Below, in pieces: positions 45,609-53,520 of a stretch of DNA of 64,000 nt. A program made the position numbers and the translations under genes. The notes below the pieces were generated by a model. It had not been told where the DNA came from and searched no databases. It saw nothing but the letters and a program-made list of their open reading frames with translations. The stretch comes from Alphaproteobacteria bacterium (GTDB lineage: Bacteria; Pseudomonadota; Alphaproteobacteria; Rhizobiales; Devosiaceae), in the NCBI GenBank assembly GCA_018828145.1, contig JAHJWO010000032.1, forward strand, positions 1 to 64,000, written 5' to 3'. The stretch's first letter is position 1, and every line of letters starts with the position of its first letter.

Positions 45609-47258
45609 TTGTCGCCCGCCCCGTTGCCCGTTCTCGACCCCGCGTTTTTCGACGCATCCCAGACTGCCCGTGCCTGGCCGTTTGAGGAGGCCCGCAAACT
45701 GGTCGCGCGCATCGAGAAATCGGGCAAGGGCGAGGCCCTGTTCGAGACCGGCTACGGCCCATCTGGCCTGCCTCACATCGGCACGTTTGGCGAAGTGGCC
45801 CGCACCACCATGGTGCGCACTGCCTTCCGCCTGCTGACGCGCGACCAGATACCCACCCGGCTGATCTGCTTCTCCGACGATCTCGACGGCATGCGCAAAA
45901 TTCCCGACAACGTGCCCTCCAAGGAGGCCATGGAGCCGCATCTGCAGAAGCCGCTGACCTCGGTGCCCGACCCGTGGACCAATGAATTCAACAGTTTCGG
46001 CGACCACAACAACGCCATGCTGCGCCGCTTCCTCGATACGTTCGGTTTCGACTACGAATTCGCCAGCGCCACCGAATACTATCGCTCCGGCAAGTTCGAC
46101 GCCGTCCTGCGCCGTGCTGCCGAGCGCTATGACGACATCATGAAGGTCATGCTGCCGACGCTGGGCGCCGAGCGTCAGGCAACCTATTCGCCCTTCCTGC
46201 CGATCTCTCCGATTTCCGGCCGCGTCCTCTACGTGCCGATGAAGGAAGTCGATGCCGTCAACGGCATGGTCACCTTCGAGGACGAGGATGGTCGCGACAC
46301 CACCGTGCCGGTGACCGGTGGGCACGTGAAGATGCAGTGGAAGCCAGATTTTGGCATGCGCTGGGCGGCACTGGGCGTCGATTTCGAAATGTTCGGCAAG
46401 GACCATCAGACCAATGCGCCGATCTATGACCGCATCTGCGAAATTCTCGGCGGCAAGGCGCCCGAGCACTATGTCTATGAGCTGTTCCTCGACTCCGAGG
46501 GCCAGAAGATCTCCAAGTCCAAGGGCAATGGCCTGACCATCGATGAGTGGCTGACCTATGCGCCCACGGAAAGCCTTGGCCTGTACATGTTCCAGAAGCC
46601 GCGCGTCGCCAAGCGCCTGCACTTCGATGTCATTCCACGTGCCGTGGATGAATATGCCGCCCATGTCGCCGCCTATGAGAGGCAGGACGTCGCCGGGCGC
46701 CTCGAAAACCCGGCCTTCCATGTCCACTATGGCAATGTGCCCAAGGTCGATATGCCGGTCACGTTCGCACTGCTGCTGAATCTGGCCACGGCATCCAACC
46801 CCGAGACCCCCGAAGTCATGTGGGGCTATATCTCTGCCTATGCGCCTGGCGTATCGGCCAAGACTCATCCGCACTTGGACGCCCTGGTCGGCTATGCCAT
46901 GCGCTACTTCCGCGATTTCGTGAAGAAGAGCTATCGGGCTCCCGACGATGTCGAACGCGCCGCACTCGAGGCCCTGTCGGCGTCCTTCGCCAATCTTCCG
47001 GCAGACGCGGACAACGAAACCATTCAGAACGCGGCGCTCGACGTGGCACGCAATATCGAGCGCTACCAGGATCTCACGAAAAAAAGCCCCACGGGTGGCC
47101 CGGGTGTTTCTGGTGAGTTCTTCCAGATGCTCTATCAGGTTTTGATCGGTCAGGAGCGCGGCCCTCGCTTTGGCTCCTTTGCCGCGCTCTACGGCATCGA
47201 CAACACTCGCCAGCTCATCGCCGATGCCTTGGCGGGCAAGATGCTGGCTCAGGCCTAG
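45609..47258 (+). CDS. lysK: Lysine--tRNA ligase, class I
   Basis: A 549-aa class I lysyl-tRNA synthetase. Class I motifs are HIGT ([13 protein letters not shown], near residue 54) and KISKS ([11 protein letters not shown], near residue 298), with [10 protein letters not shown] just ahead. Class I LysRS is characteristic of archaea, spirochaetes and most alphaproteobacteria. The TTG start has AAGG upstream. It is convergent with the acetyltransferase gene through a shared CTAG. Confidence 0.95.
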   Translation: MSPAPLPVLDPAFFDASQTARAWPFEEARKLVARIEKSGKGEALFETGYGPSGLPHIGTFGEVARTTMVRTAFRLLTRDQIPTRLICFSDDLDGMRKIPDNVPSKEAMEPHLQKPLTSVPDPWTNEFNSFGDHNNAMLRRFLDTFGFDYEFASATEYYRSGKFDAVLRRAAERYDDIMKVMLPTLGAERQATYSPFLPISPISGRVLYVPMKEVDAVNGMVTFEDEDGRDTTVPVTGGHVKMQWKPDFGMRWAALGVDFEMFGKDHQTNAPIYDRICEILGGKAPEHYVYELFLDSEGQKISKSKGNGLTIDEWLTYAPTESLGLYMFQKPRVAKRLHFDVIPRAVDEYAAHVAAYERQDVAGRLENPAFHVHYGNVPKVDMPVTFALLLNLATASNPETPEVMWGYISAYAPGVSAKTHPHLDALVGYAMRYFRDFVKKSYRAPDDVERAALEALSASFANLPADADNETIQNAALDVARNIERYQDLTKKSPTGGPGVSGEFFQMLYQVLIGQERGPRFGSFAALYGIDNTRQLIADALAGKMLAQA

Positions 47259-47710
47259 CCGCCGAGCAGCTTGCGGAAATAGACCACGCGCTGGGTTTCG
47301 CTGAAGCCGAGCGCGTTATGCAGGTGCTGGCTGGCGACGTTGGCAATGTCCGTATCGGACGCCAACTCGCTGCAGCCTGCCAGTTTCGCCCAGTCCTCCA
47401 CGGCTTGGACCAGTTGCCGAGCCACGCCGATCCGGCGAAATGCCGGCTCGACATAGATGCCTTCCAGAAATGCCACCGGGGAGCTCTCGGTGCCGTTGAC
47501 ATAGTCGTGCCGCAGGCTTGCCTCGGCAAAGCCGACGGCTTCGCCTGTTTCGTCGCGGGCGATCAGGTTCACAGTGTCACCGGGATCGGCCAGCAGGCGA
47601 GCAATGTCGTCCGCGTGTGTGCCGGTATCTCCGCCAGAGGGCCACAGTGCCTGGCGCAGAATTGCCCATGTCTCGGCGTCGGCGAGAGTGGCGCGGGCGA
47701 TGAGGGTCAC
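47255..47710 (-). CDS. AAC(6')-I-like aminoglycoside N-acetyltransferase
   Basis: A 151-aa GNAT acetyltransferase. The sequence closely resembles AAC(6')-I enzymes, which inactivate aminoglycosides: [49 protein letters not shown] (acetyl-CoA loop), [22 protein letters not shown] and a final [14 protein letters not shown] 47710 overlaps the upstream stop codon as GTGA, indicating coupling with the repressor gene; a longer start at 47740 is possible. Chromosomal members often give weak or no resistance, so the true substrate is open. Confidence 0.8.
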   Translation of the reverse strand: MTLIARATLADAETWAILRQALWPSGGDTGTHADDIARLLADPGDTVNLIARDETGEAVGFAEASLRHDYVNGTESSPVAFLEGIYVEPAFRRIGVARQLVQAVEDWAKLAGCSELASDTDIANVASQHLHNALGFSETQRVVYFRKLLGG

Positions 47711-48348
47711 TGGCTGGCCCAGATGATCCGCGCGATCCACTCGATATCCGCCAGATCGAAGATGCGCGGCGCATAGGCCGGGTTGAGCGAATGCAGTTCG
47801 ATCTGCTTGCCCGTCTGGCGGAACAGGATCTTGGCCATGACCTCGCCCTCGCGTGACTTCACCACCACGCGGTCACCGCGGCGTACCTGCTCGGTGGGCG
47901 AGACGACGATGCGATCGCCCTCGCGATAGAGCGGTTCCATGGAATCGCCCTGCACCTCGAGGGCATAGATGCCCCCCTCGCCGGGCGAGGGCAGGTCGAT
48001 CTCGTCCCAGCCCTGTCCCGCCGGAAACCCCGCGCTGTCGAAGAATCCACCCGTACCCGCCTGGGCGAGACCAAGCAGCGGCACGGTGCGGTTGGGCAGG
48101 TTGTCATTGAGCTGCAGGAAGGCGCCGCTGCCGGTTAGGAAGGAATCAAAGCTCTCCCCGGTTGCCTCCAGTATCTTGGAGATGCTTTCGGTCGAGGGCC
48201 AGCGCTCGCGGCCATCCTTGCTGATGCGCTTGGACACGTTGAATGCGGTCGCGTCGAGGCCAGCAAGCTTGGCCAGTGCGGAAACCGAGTGGCCATGGCG
48301 ACGCGCGAGAGCGTCGATCCCGTCCCAGATGGCTCTGTGTGACAGCAT
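47707..48348 (-). CDS. S24 family LexA-like repressor
   Basis: A 213-aa protein with an N-terminal HTH region (HSVSALAKLAGLDATAFNVSKR) and a C-terminal S24 peptidase fold. The catalytic Ser is in QGDSMEPLYREGDRIVVS and Lys in GEVMAKILFR. An Ala-Gly pair in LAQAGTGGFFD is the likely self-cleavage site. It is therefore built like a phage CI/LexA-type repressor, but no prophage genes are nearby. It is co-transcribed with the acetyltransferase and divergent from the glucose dehydrogenase gene. Confidence 0.88.
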   Translation of the reverse strand: MLSHRAIWDGIDALARRHGHSVSALAKLAGLDATAFNVSKRISKDGRERWPSTESISKILEATGESFDSFLTGSGAFLQLNDNLPNRTVPLLGLAQAGTGGFFDSAGFPAGQGWDEIDLPSPGEGGIYALEVQGDSMEPLYREGDRIVVSPTEQVRRGDRVVVKSREGEVMAKILFRQTGKQIELHSLNPAYAPRIFDLADIEWIARIIWASQ

Positions 48349-48377
48349 GGCAGCAGTCCTGATGCAGGAAATATATC

Positions 48378-48406
48378 TTATTGCCGGAATTAAGTCCTAG
48401 TACTAG
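48378..48406. promoter_or_regulatory. Candidate operators between repressor and gcd
   Basis: TTATTGCCGGAATTAA (48378-48393) is a partial dyad centred on CCGG, and CTAGTACTAG (48397-48406) is a perfect 10-bp palindrome. Both lie 30-58 bp upstream of the repressor start in the divergent gap. They are plausible binding sites for the S24 repressor. Confidence 0.4.
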
Positions 48407-48531
48407 CGCCGCTCTTCCGCCTTGTAAAGAGCCGCCATCCCCGGCCTGGGCACCCGATTTCTGCTCGTCGGAACCATGGCGAAACCTTGGCGTTAGGAAT
48501 CATTGTCCCCCGAAACGTCAGGAGCCCCCGT

Positions 48532-51033
48532 ATGCCCAACTCGCACCGTGGATTTGGCTATTGGGCCACCATTGCCGTGGCGATTGTCATGGCAATCTTT
48601 GGTCTGCCGATCCTGGGAGGTGGGCTGTGGCTGATTTCCCTTGGCGGCTCCTGGTATTATGCCTTTGCCGGGATTGGTCTCCTGGTTTCGGCCTATTTCC
48701 TGTTTCGCCACTCCATTACCGGCGTGTGGGTTTACCTGGCCACCTTAATCGGCACCCTGATATGGGCGCTGTGGGAATCCGGGCTCAATGCTTGGGCACA
48801 GGTGCCGCGCCTTGTCGCGCCGACGATCATTCTGTTGCTCGTGCTTGCCACAATTCCCGCTTTGCGCGGGCGTTTCGGCGTCTCTCGCGGTGCTTTCGCG
48901 GCTGCCGCGGTCGGTGTTCTGGCCGTCGGCGCTTCGGTCATGGTGCTGACCTCGGTGCGTGACCAGACGATCTTTGCGCAGGAAGTTGCGCCTCCTGCAG
49001 CAGATGTTGCGCCTCCTGCGGCAGTCGAGTCACCTGCGCCGGTCGTGCCCGCAGAGGATACGGCCACGCCGGTCACCCCCACACCAGCGCCGGTCAACTA
49101 TGTTACGCTCGAAACCGGCGCTGACTGGCCCGCCTATGGTGGCGACCATGCCGCCACGCGCTATTCGCCGCTCAACGAAATCACGCCTGAGAATGTCGGG
49201 CAGCTCGAGCAGATATGGGAATTCCGTACCGGAGACCTGCCGGAAAACGACGAGCCCTTCGGCAACCAGAACACCCCCGTCAAGGTCGGTGACCGCCTCT
49301 ATCTGTGCTCGGCGCTCAACAAGATCAGCGCGCTTGATGCTGCGACAGGCGCAGAATTCTGGACCTATGATCCGCAGACACCCGTCGATGCGATTGGCTA
49401 TAACGCCTCCTGCCGCGGCCTGGTCTATTTCGAAGACACGACGGCTGCGGCAACCGACCTTTGCGCCAGCCGGGTGGTCAACCTGACCCACGACGCCCGC
49501 ATGATCGCACTCGATACCGAAACCGGCCAGCCTTGTGCTAATTTCGGCAATGCCGGCATCGTCAACCTGCTCGAGGGCATCGGCGATACCGCACCGGGCT
49601 TTTATGCCCCGACATCGCCACCTACCCTGGTGCGCGACGTGCTCGTCGTGGGCAGCCAGGTCAGCGACGGCCAGACCCGCGAGGCGCCCTCGGGTGTCAT
49701 CCGCGGCTTTAACGTCGTCACCGGTGAGCTTGAATGGGCCTGGGACATGGGCCGCCCGGGTGAAACCGGCCTACCGCCGGAAGGCGAGATCTATACACCC
49801 GGCACGCCCAACGTCTGGACCATTGCTTCTGGCGATGATGGACTCGGCATGGTCTACCTGCCCATGGGCAACTCGGCCGTGGACTATTGGGGCGGCGACC
49901 GCTCCGAGGCAGAGAATACCTATTCGACAGCCATTGTCGCGCTTGATGTCGAGACGGGCGAGGTCGCCTGGCACTATCAGACCGTGCACTACGATATCTG
50001 GGACTATGATCTGGGCGGGCAGGGGACCCTGGTGGATTTCCCGACAGCAGACGGTCCCGTGCCGGCCATTATCATGCCGTCCAAGCAGGCTCAGTTCTAC
50101 ATCCTCAACCGCGAGACCGGCGAGCCGCTGGTCAATATCGAGGAACGTCCTGCGCCCCAGGGCGGCGTCGAGCCGGAGCGCCTGTCGCCCACCCAGCCTT
50201 ACGTCACCGACTTCCCCAACCTGCTCAAGCCAGACCTGACCGAGGCGGATATGTGGGGCGCGACGCCGCTCGATCAGTTGTGGTGCCGCATTCAGTTCCG
50301 CCAGGCGAGCTATGACGGCGTCTACACGCCGCCCACCGTCGACCAGCCCTGGATCCAGTTCCCCGGCTACAACGGTGGGACCGATTGGGGCGGCGTGGCG
50401 ATCGATCCCGAAAAGGGCATCATGATCGCCAACTACAACAACATGCCCAACTACAACCAGCTCGTGCCGCGCGAGGAAGTGGACGAGCTCGGCATCCTGC
50501 CTATCACCGATCCGAACTACGATCCGGATGCCGGTGGCGGCTCGCATGGCAGCATCAGTCCGCAGGCCCTCTCGCCCTATGGCATCCGTGTGAATGCCGG
50601 CTGGCGCGTGCCCTTTACCGGCCTGCTCTGCAAGCAGCCGCCCTATGGCGGGATTGCCGCCATCGATCTCAACACCCGTGAAGTGCTGTGGGATCGTCCC
50701 TTCGGGTCCGCCCGCAAGAATGGACCTTTCGGCATTCCTTCCATGCTGCCAGTCGATATCGGCACGCCCAATAATGGTGGTGGCGTAATCACCGCCTCGG
50801 GCCTGTTCTTCATCGGTGCCGCCACCGACGACATCTTCCGCGCCATCGACATCGAGACGGGCGAGGAAGTCTGGCAGGTGACTCTCCCGGCCGGTGGCCA
50901 GGCCACGCCCATGACCTATGAAGCCGAGGGTCGGCAGATCGTCGTCATCAATGCTGGTGGGCATGACTTCATGGAGACCCCTATCGGCGATTACTTCATC
51001 GCCTATGCCTTGCCCGCAGGCGACACGCCTTAG
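48532..51033 (+). CDS. gcd: Membrane-bound PQQ-dependent glucose-type dehydrogenase
   Basis: An 833-aa quinoprotein that oxidises sugars in the periplasm and passes electrons to ubiquinone. Five hydrophobic spans cover about the first 150 residues, followed by an Ala/Pro-rich linker and an eight-bladed PQQ propeller. Visible features include WPAYGGDHAATRYSPLNEI, HYQTVHYDIWDYDLGGQGTLVDF and PYGGIAAIDLNT near the C-terminus. AGGAG lies 7 bp before ATG 48532. PQQ synthesis genes are not in the window. Glucose is the likely substrate; the quinate/shikimate subgroup is the alternative. Cytochrome oxidase genes follow downstream. Confidence 0.9.
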   Translation: MPNSHRGFGYWATIAVAIVMAIFGLPILGGGLWLISLGGSWYYAFAGIGLLVSAYFLFRHSITGVWVYLATLIGTLIWALWESGLNAWAQVPRLVAPTIILLLVLATIPALRGRFGVSRGAFAAAAVGVLAVGASVMVLTSVRDQTIFAQEVAPPAADVAPPAAVESPAPVVPAEDTATPVTPTPAPVNYVTLETGADWPAYGGDHAATRYSPLNEITPENVGQLEQIWEFRTGDLPENDEPFGNQNTPVKVGDRLYLCSALNKISALDAATGAEFWTYDPQTPVDAIGYNASCRGLVYFEDTTAAATDLCASRVVNLTHDARMIALDTETGQPCANFGNAGIVNLLEGIGDTAPGFYAPTSPPTLVRDVLVVGSQVSDGQTREAPSGVIRGFNVVTGELEWAWDMGRPGETGLPPEGEIYTPGTPNVWTIASGDDGLGMVYLPMGNSAVDYWGGDRSEAENTYSTAIVALDVETGEVAWHYQTVHYDIWDYDLGGQGTLVDFPTADGPVPAIIMPSKQAQFYILNRETGEPLVNIEERPAPQGGVEPERLSPTQPYVTDFPNLLKPDLTEADMWGATPLDQLWCRIQFRQASYDGVYTPPTVDQPWIQFPGYNGGTDWGGVAIDPEKGIMIANYNNMPNYNQLVPREEVDELGILPITDPNYDPDAGGGSHGSISPQALSPYGIRVNAGWRVPFTGLLCKQPPYGGIAAIDLNTREVLWDRPFGSARKNGPFGIPSMLPVDIGTPNNGGGVITASGLFFIGAATDDIFRAIDIETGEEVWQVTLPAGGQATPMTYEAEGRQIVVINAGGHDFMETPIGDYFIAYALPAGDTP

Positions 51034-51057
51034 TCCGGTTCCAGCGTCAGGACCCAA

Positions 51058-51813
51058 ATGCCAGCGTCACTGCCTATCATGAGCTATTGCGGCCCGCCGC
51101 CGCTCCCGGATGATCTCTGGGGGCGGTGGAATCTTGATCCATTGCTCATCGTCGCCATGGCGGTCGGCATAGGCCTATTTCTCCTTGCCCAGCCACGATC
51201 GGCGCGCGATCGCGCCAGCTTCCTTGCCGGGATGGCGGTATTGGCGGTCATCTTCATCAGCCCGCTCTGCGCGCTGACAGTTGCGCTGTTCTCCGCCCGG
51301 GTGGTGCATCATGTCCTGCTGGTGGCGGTCGCGGCGCCCTTGCTGGCCTGGTCGATGCTGGGCCGCATGACTGCAGCCAATGCGGCAGTACTGAGCCGCC
51401 TGCTGACGCCCCTACTGCTGTTGCATACCGTCGTCTTCTGGCTCTGGCACGCGCCGGATGCCTACGCCCTGGCTCTGACCAGCACCCCAATCTATTGGGT
51501 TATGCAGGCCAGCCTGCTGCTGAGCGCCACGCTGTTCTGGGGTTCCGTCCTGCTCGCGTCTCCGGCACGTGCCATCGCCGCTCTCGTCGCGGTCACGGTG
51601 CAGATGGGCCTGCTCGGTGCGCTGCTGGTGTTTTCGGGTCAGCCGCTCTACTGGCCCCATTTTACCACCACACTACCCTTTGGCCTCGACGCCCATACCG
51701 ATCAGCAATTGGCCGGGCTTATCATGTGGGTACCGGCAAGCCTGCCCTACCTGCTTGTGGCGGTCCTGCGCCTCTCGGCCTGGCTGCGGCAGAGCGAGGC
51801 GCGCCGGGCGTGA
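51058..51813 (+). CDS. CtaG-like cytochrome oxidase assembly protein
   Basis: A 251-aa polytopic membrane protein of the caa3-type CtaG (COG3336) family. It has about seven hydrophobic segments. The signature residues include YCGPPPLPDDLWGRWNLDP near the N-terminus, VHHVLLVAVAAPLLAW and FWLWHAPDAYALAL. It probably aids copper insertion into the oxidase encoded downstream. Its stop codon overlaps the next gene as GTGA. Confidence 0.85.
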   Translation: MPASLPIMSYCGPPPLPDDLWGRWNLDPLLIVAMAVGIGLFLLAQPRSARDRASFLAGMAVLAVIFISPLCALTVALFSARVVHHVLLVAVAAPLLAWSMLGRMTAANAAVLSRLLTPLLLLHTVVFWLWHAPDAYALALTSTPIYWVMQASLLLSATLFWGSVLLASPARAIAALVAVTVQMGLLGALLVFSGQPLYWPHFTTTLPFGLDAHTDQQLAGLIMWVPASLPYLLVAVLRLSAWLRQSEARRA

Positions 51814-52307
51814 GCGTTATCCTCCTCAAATTCCTTCACATTATCGCCATAGCGGCCTGGTCCGGGGGACTCTTGTGCCTGCCGTTTCTCTATCTGCAGC
51901 GGCGCCGGCTGGGCGGCAACGCGCTCCATCGCCTGCATAATTTCACCCGCTTCTTCTATGTCAGCCTGGTTTCGCCGGCAGCTTTCTTGGCAATTGCTTC
52001 AGGCATGCTGCTGATTTTCTTGCAGGCAACCTTCGAACCCTGGTTTTCCGTCAAGCTCGCCCTGGTCGCCGCCATGGTCATCATCCATGTCATGAGTGGC
52101 CTGGTTATCCTGCGGCTGTTCGAGCCGGGGCAGGCCTATCCCTGGTGGCGCTTCGTTGCGGTGACGGGGCTGACCACGGGTGTCATCGCCGCCATCCTGG
52201 TGATGGTGCTCGGCAAGCCCGAATGGCACGCCGCCACCTGGATCGCGGCGTTCTTCGCTCCCGGCGCCCTTGGCGAAATGCTGGGCTTCAGTGCTTGGTC
52301 GAGATGA
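51810..52307 (+). CDS. CopD-like membrane protein
   Basis: A 165-aa protein with four membrane spans. It begins with a GTG overlapping the upstream stop codon: SVILLKFLHIIAIAAWSGGLLCLPFLY. The His-x3-Ala-x-Trp-x-Gly arrangement and RFFYVSLVSPAAFLAIASGMLLIF are typical of CopD/YkoY-like haem- or copper-associated proteins. Together with the CtaG-like gene it is probably part of oxidase assembly. Its 3' end overlaps the convergent DUF2231 gene by 20 bp. Confidence 0.75.
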   Translation: MSVILLKFLHIIAIAAWSGGLLCLPFLYLQRRRLGGNALHRLHNFTRFFYVSLVSPAAFLAIASGMLLIFLQATFEPWFSVKLALVAAMVIIHVMSGLVILRLFEPGQAYPWWRFVAVTGLTTGVIAAILVMVLGKPEWHAATWIAAFFAPGALGEMLGFSAWSR

Positions 52308-52830
52308 TGAGGCCCACCCCGTGATCGAAGACCAGCTTGCCACCATGCCAACCCGCCAGCGCCGTCAGTACGGCCGCGAGCAGCGAGAGCAGCAATCCAT
52401 GCGGCAGCACGGCTTCGGGATAATTGAGCCGCAGGCCCCAGTTGGCGCCGGCGACAGCCAGGAGGGTCATGGCGGCGATGGCGTGGTTCCAGCTCGCCAC
52501 GCGCACCCTTATGCCCGGCACGGCAAGCAGCTCGGCGGTACCGGCTATCGAGGCGAGCACGCCAAAGGCAAAGGCGAAGCCCGTCGACCACAGTCCGACC
52601 CGCAACCAGAACGGATCGCCGGTCAGCCAGTATATGCCGTCGATGCCCAGCGTGCAGATCACCAGCGCGATGGGGAAATGCACCAGCATGGCGTGAATGG
52701 GGTGACCCGCAACTGCGATGGCCGAGCCGATATCCTGGTCCGCAACGGCGCGGATGCCGGGATTGGGATGGTCGCTGGTGGCTTCGGGCGGGGTCTCTTC
52801 CGCCGCGATTTCGGTTTCTTCGGTGTCCAT
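52288..52830 (-). CDS. DUF2231 membrane protein
   Basis: A 180-aa protein with an acidic N-terminal tail (about 40 residues) and four hydrophobic segments of a DUF2231 domain. HPIHAMLVHFPIALVICTLGID carries the conserved His residues, and WNHAIAAMTLLAV and LPHGLLLSLLAAV follow. It lies antisense inside the oxidase cluster. Its 5' end overlaps the predicted coxB start region by up to 63 bp on the opposite strand. Function is unknown; DUF2231 proteins are often found near cytochrome or haem proteins. Confidence 0.82.
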   Translation of the reverse strand: MDTEETEIAAEETPPEATSDHPNPGIRAVADQDIGSAIAVAGHPIHAMLVHFPIALVICTLGIDGIYWLTGDPFWLRVGLWSTGFAFAFGVLASIAGTAELLAVPGIRVRVASWNHAIAAMTLLAVAGANWGLRLNYPEAVLPHGLLLSLLAAVLTALAGWHGGKLVFDHGVGLIISTKH

Positions 52831-53520
52831 CTTGGCCAAGTCTGCCCCCGTATCCTGCGTTTTGCTGCTGCAGCAACGCCGCTGGCGCTCGCAGGTTGCG
52901 CAAGTCCCTTGTCGACGCTCGATCCAGCCGGCCCCGCCGCTGCCGATATTGCCACCCTTTGGTGGGTGATGTTCTGGGGCGCGCTGGTCCTCTTCGCCCT
53001 GGTCATGGCCCTGCTGGTCCTGAGCTTTCTGCGCCCGGCCATGATTGCCTCGATCAGGCCCATTCACTGGATCATCGGCGGTGGTCTCATCATGCCGGTG
53101 CCGATCCTGATCGCCTTGCTGATGGCGGCGCTGCTGCTGGGCGAGCAATTGCTGCCCAAGCCGGGCGGCGTGCAGCCGATGCGTGTCGAGGCCCATGCCA
53201 GCCGCTGGCAATGGCAGTTCAGTTACCCCGAAACCCCGGGCGCCGCGACAACCGAAATCCTGCACCTGCCCGCCGGCGAGCCCGTCGACATCGTCGTAAC
53301 CGCCGCCGACGTCATCCACGCCTTCTGGGTGCCACGCCTTGGCGGCAAGATCGACGCCATTCCCGGCCACACCAATGTCATCCGCCTGCAGGCCGATGAG
53401 CCCGGCGTCTACCGGGGCATCTGCGCCGAATATTGCGGAGAGGGGCACGAAACCATGGGCTTTGTGGTCGAGGCCCATAGCCCCGCCGATTACGCCACCG
53501 CCATCGGAGGCGCACAGTGA
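52768..53520 (+). CDS. coxB: Cytochrome c oxidase subunit II
   Basis: A lipoprotein-type subunit II of about 250 aa. A lipobox is visible as LALAGC about 44 residues in, followed by two membrane spans and a cupredoxin domain. The CuA site is complete: HAFWVPRLGGKIDAIPG, then CAEYCGEGHETM. The start is uncertain: ATG 52768 is the first in-frame ATG, giving a long n-region, and a CTG at 52855 would give a neater signal peptide. It overlaps subunit I by 4 bp. No C-terminal cytochrome c domain is present. Confidence 0.88.
   Translation: MVAGGFGRGLFRRDFGFFGVHLGQVCPRILRFAAAATPLALAGCASPLSTLDPAGPAAADIATLWWVMFWGALVLFALVMALLVLSFLRPAMIASIRPIHWIIGGGLIMPVPILIALLMAALLLGEQLLPKPGGVQPMRVEAHASRWQWQFSYPETPGAATTEILHLPAGEPVDIVVTAADVIHAFWVPRLGGKIDAIPGHTNVIRLQADEPGVYRGICAEYCGEGHETMGFVVEAHSPADYATAIGGAQ

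Noticed and set aside
47707..48348. Prophage remnant around the S24 repressor
   Set aside because: No integrase, structural or lysis genes occur nearby, and the neighbours are housekeeping genes.
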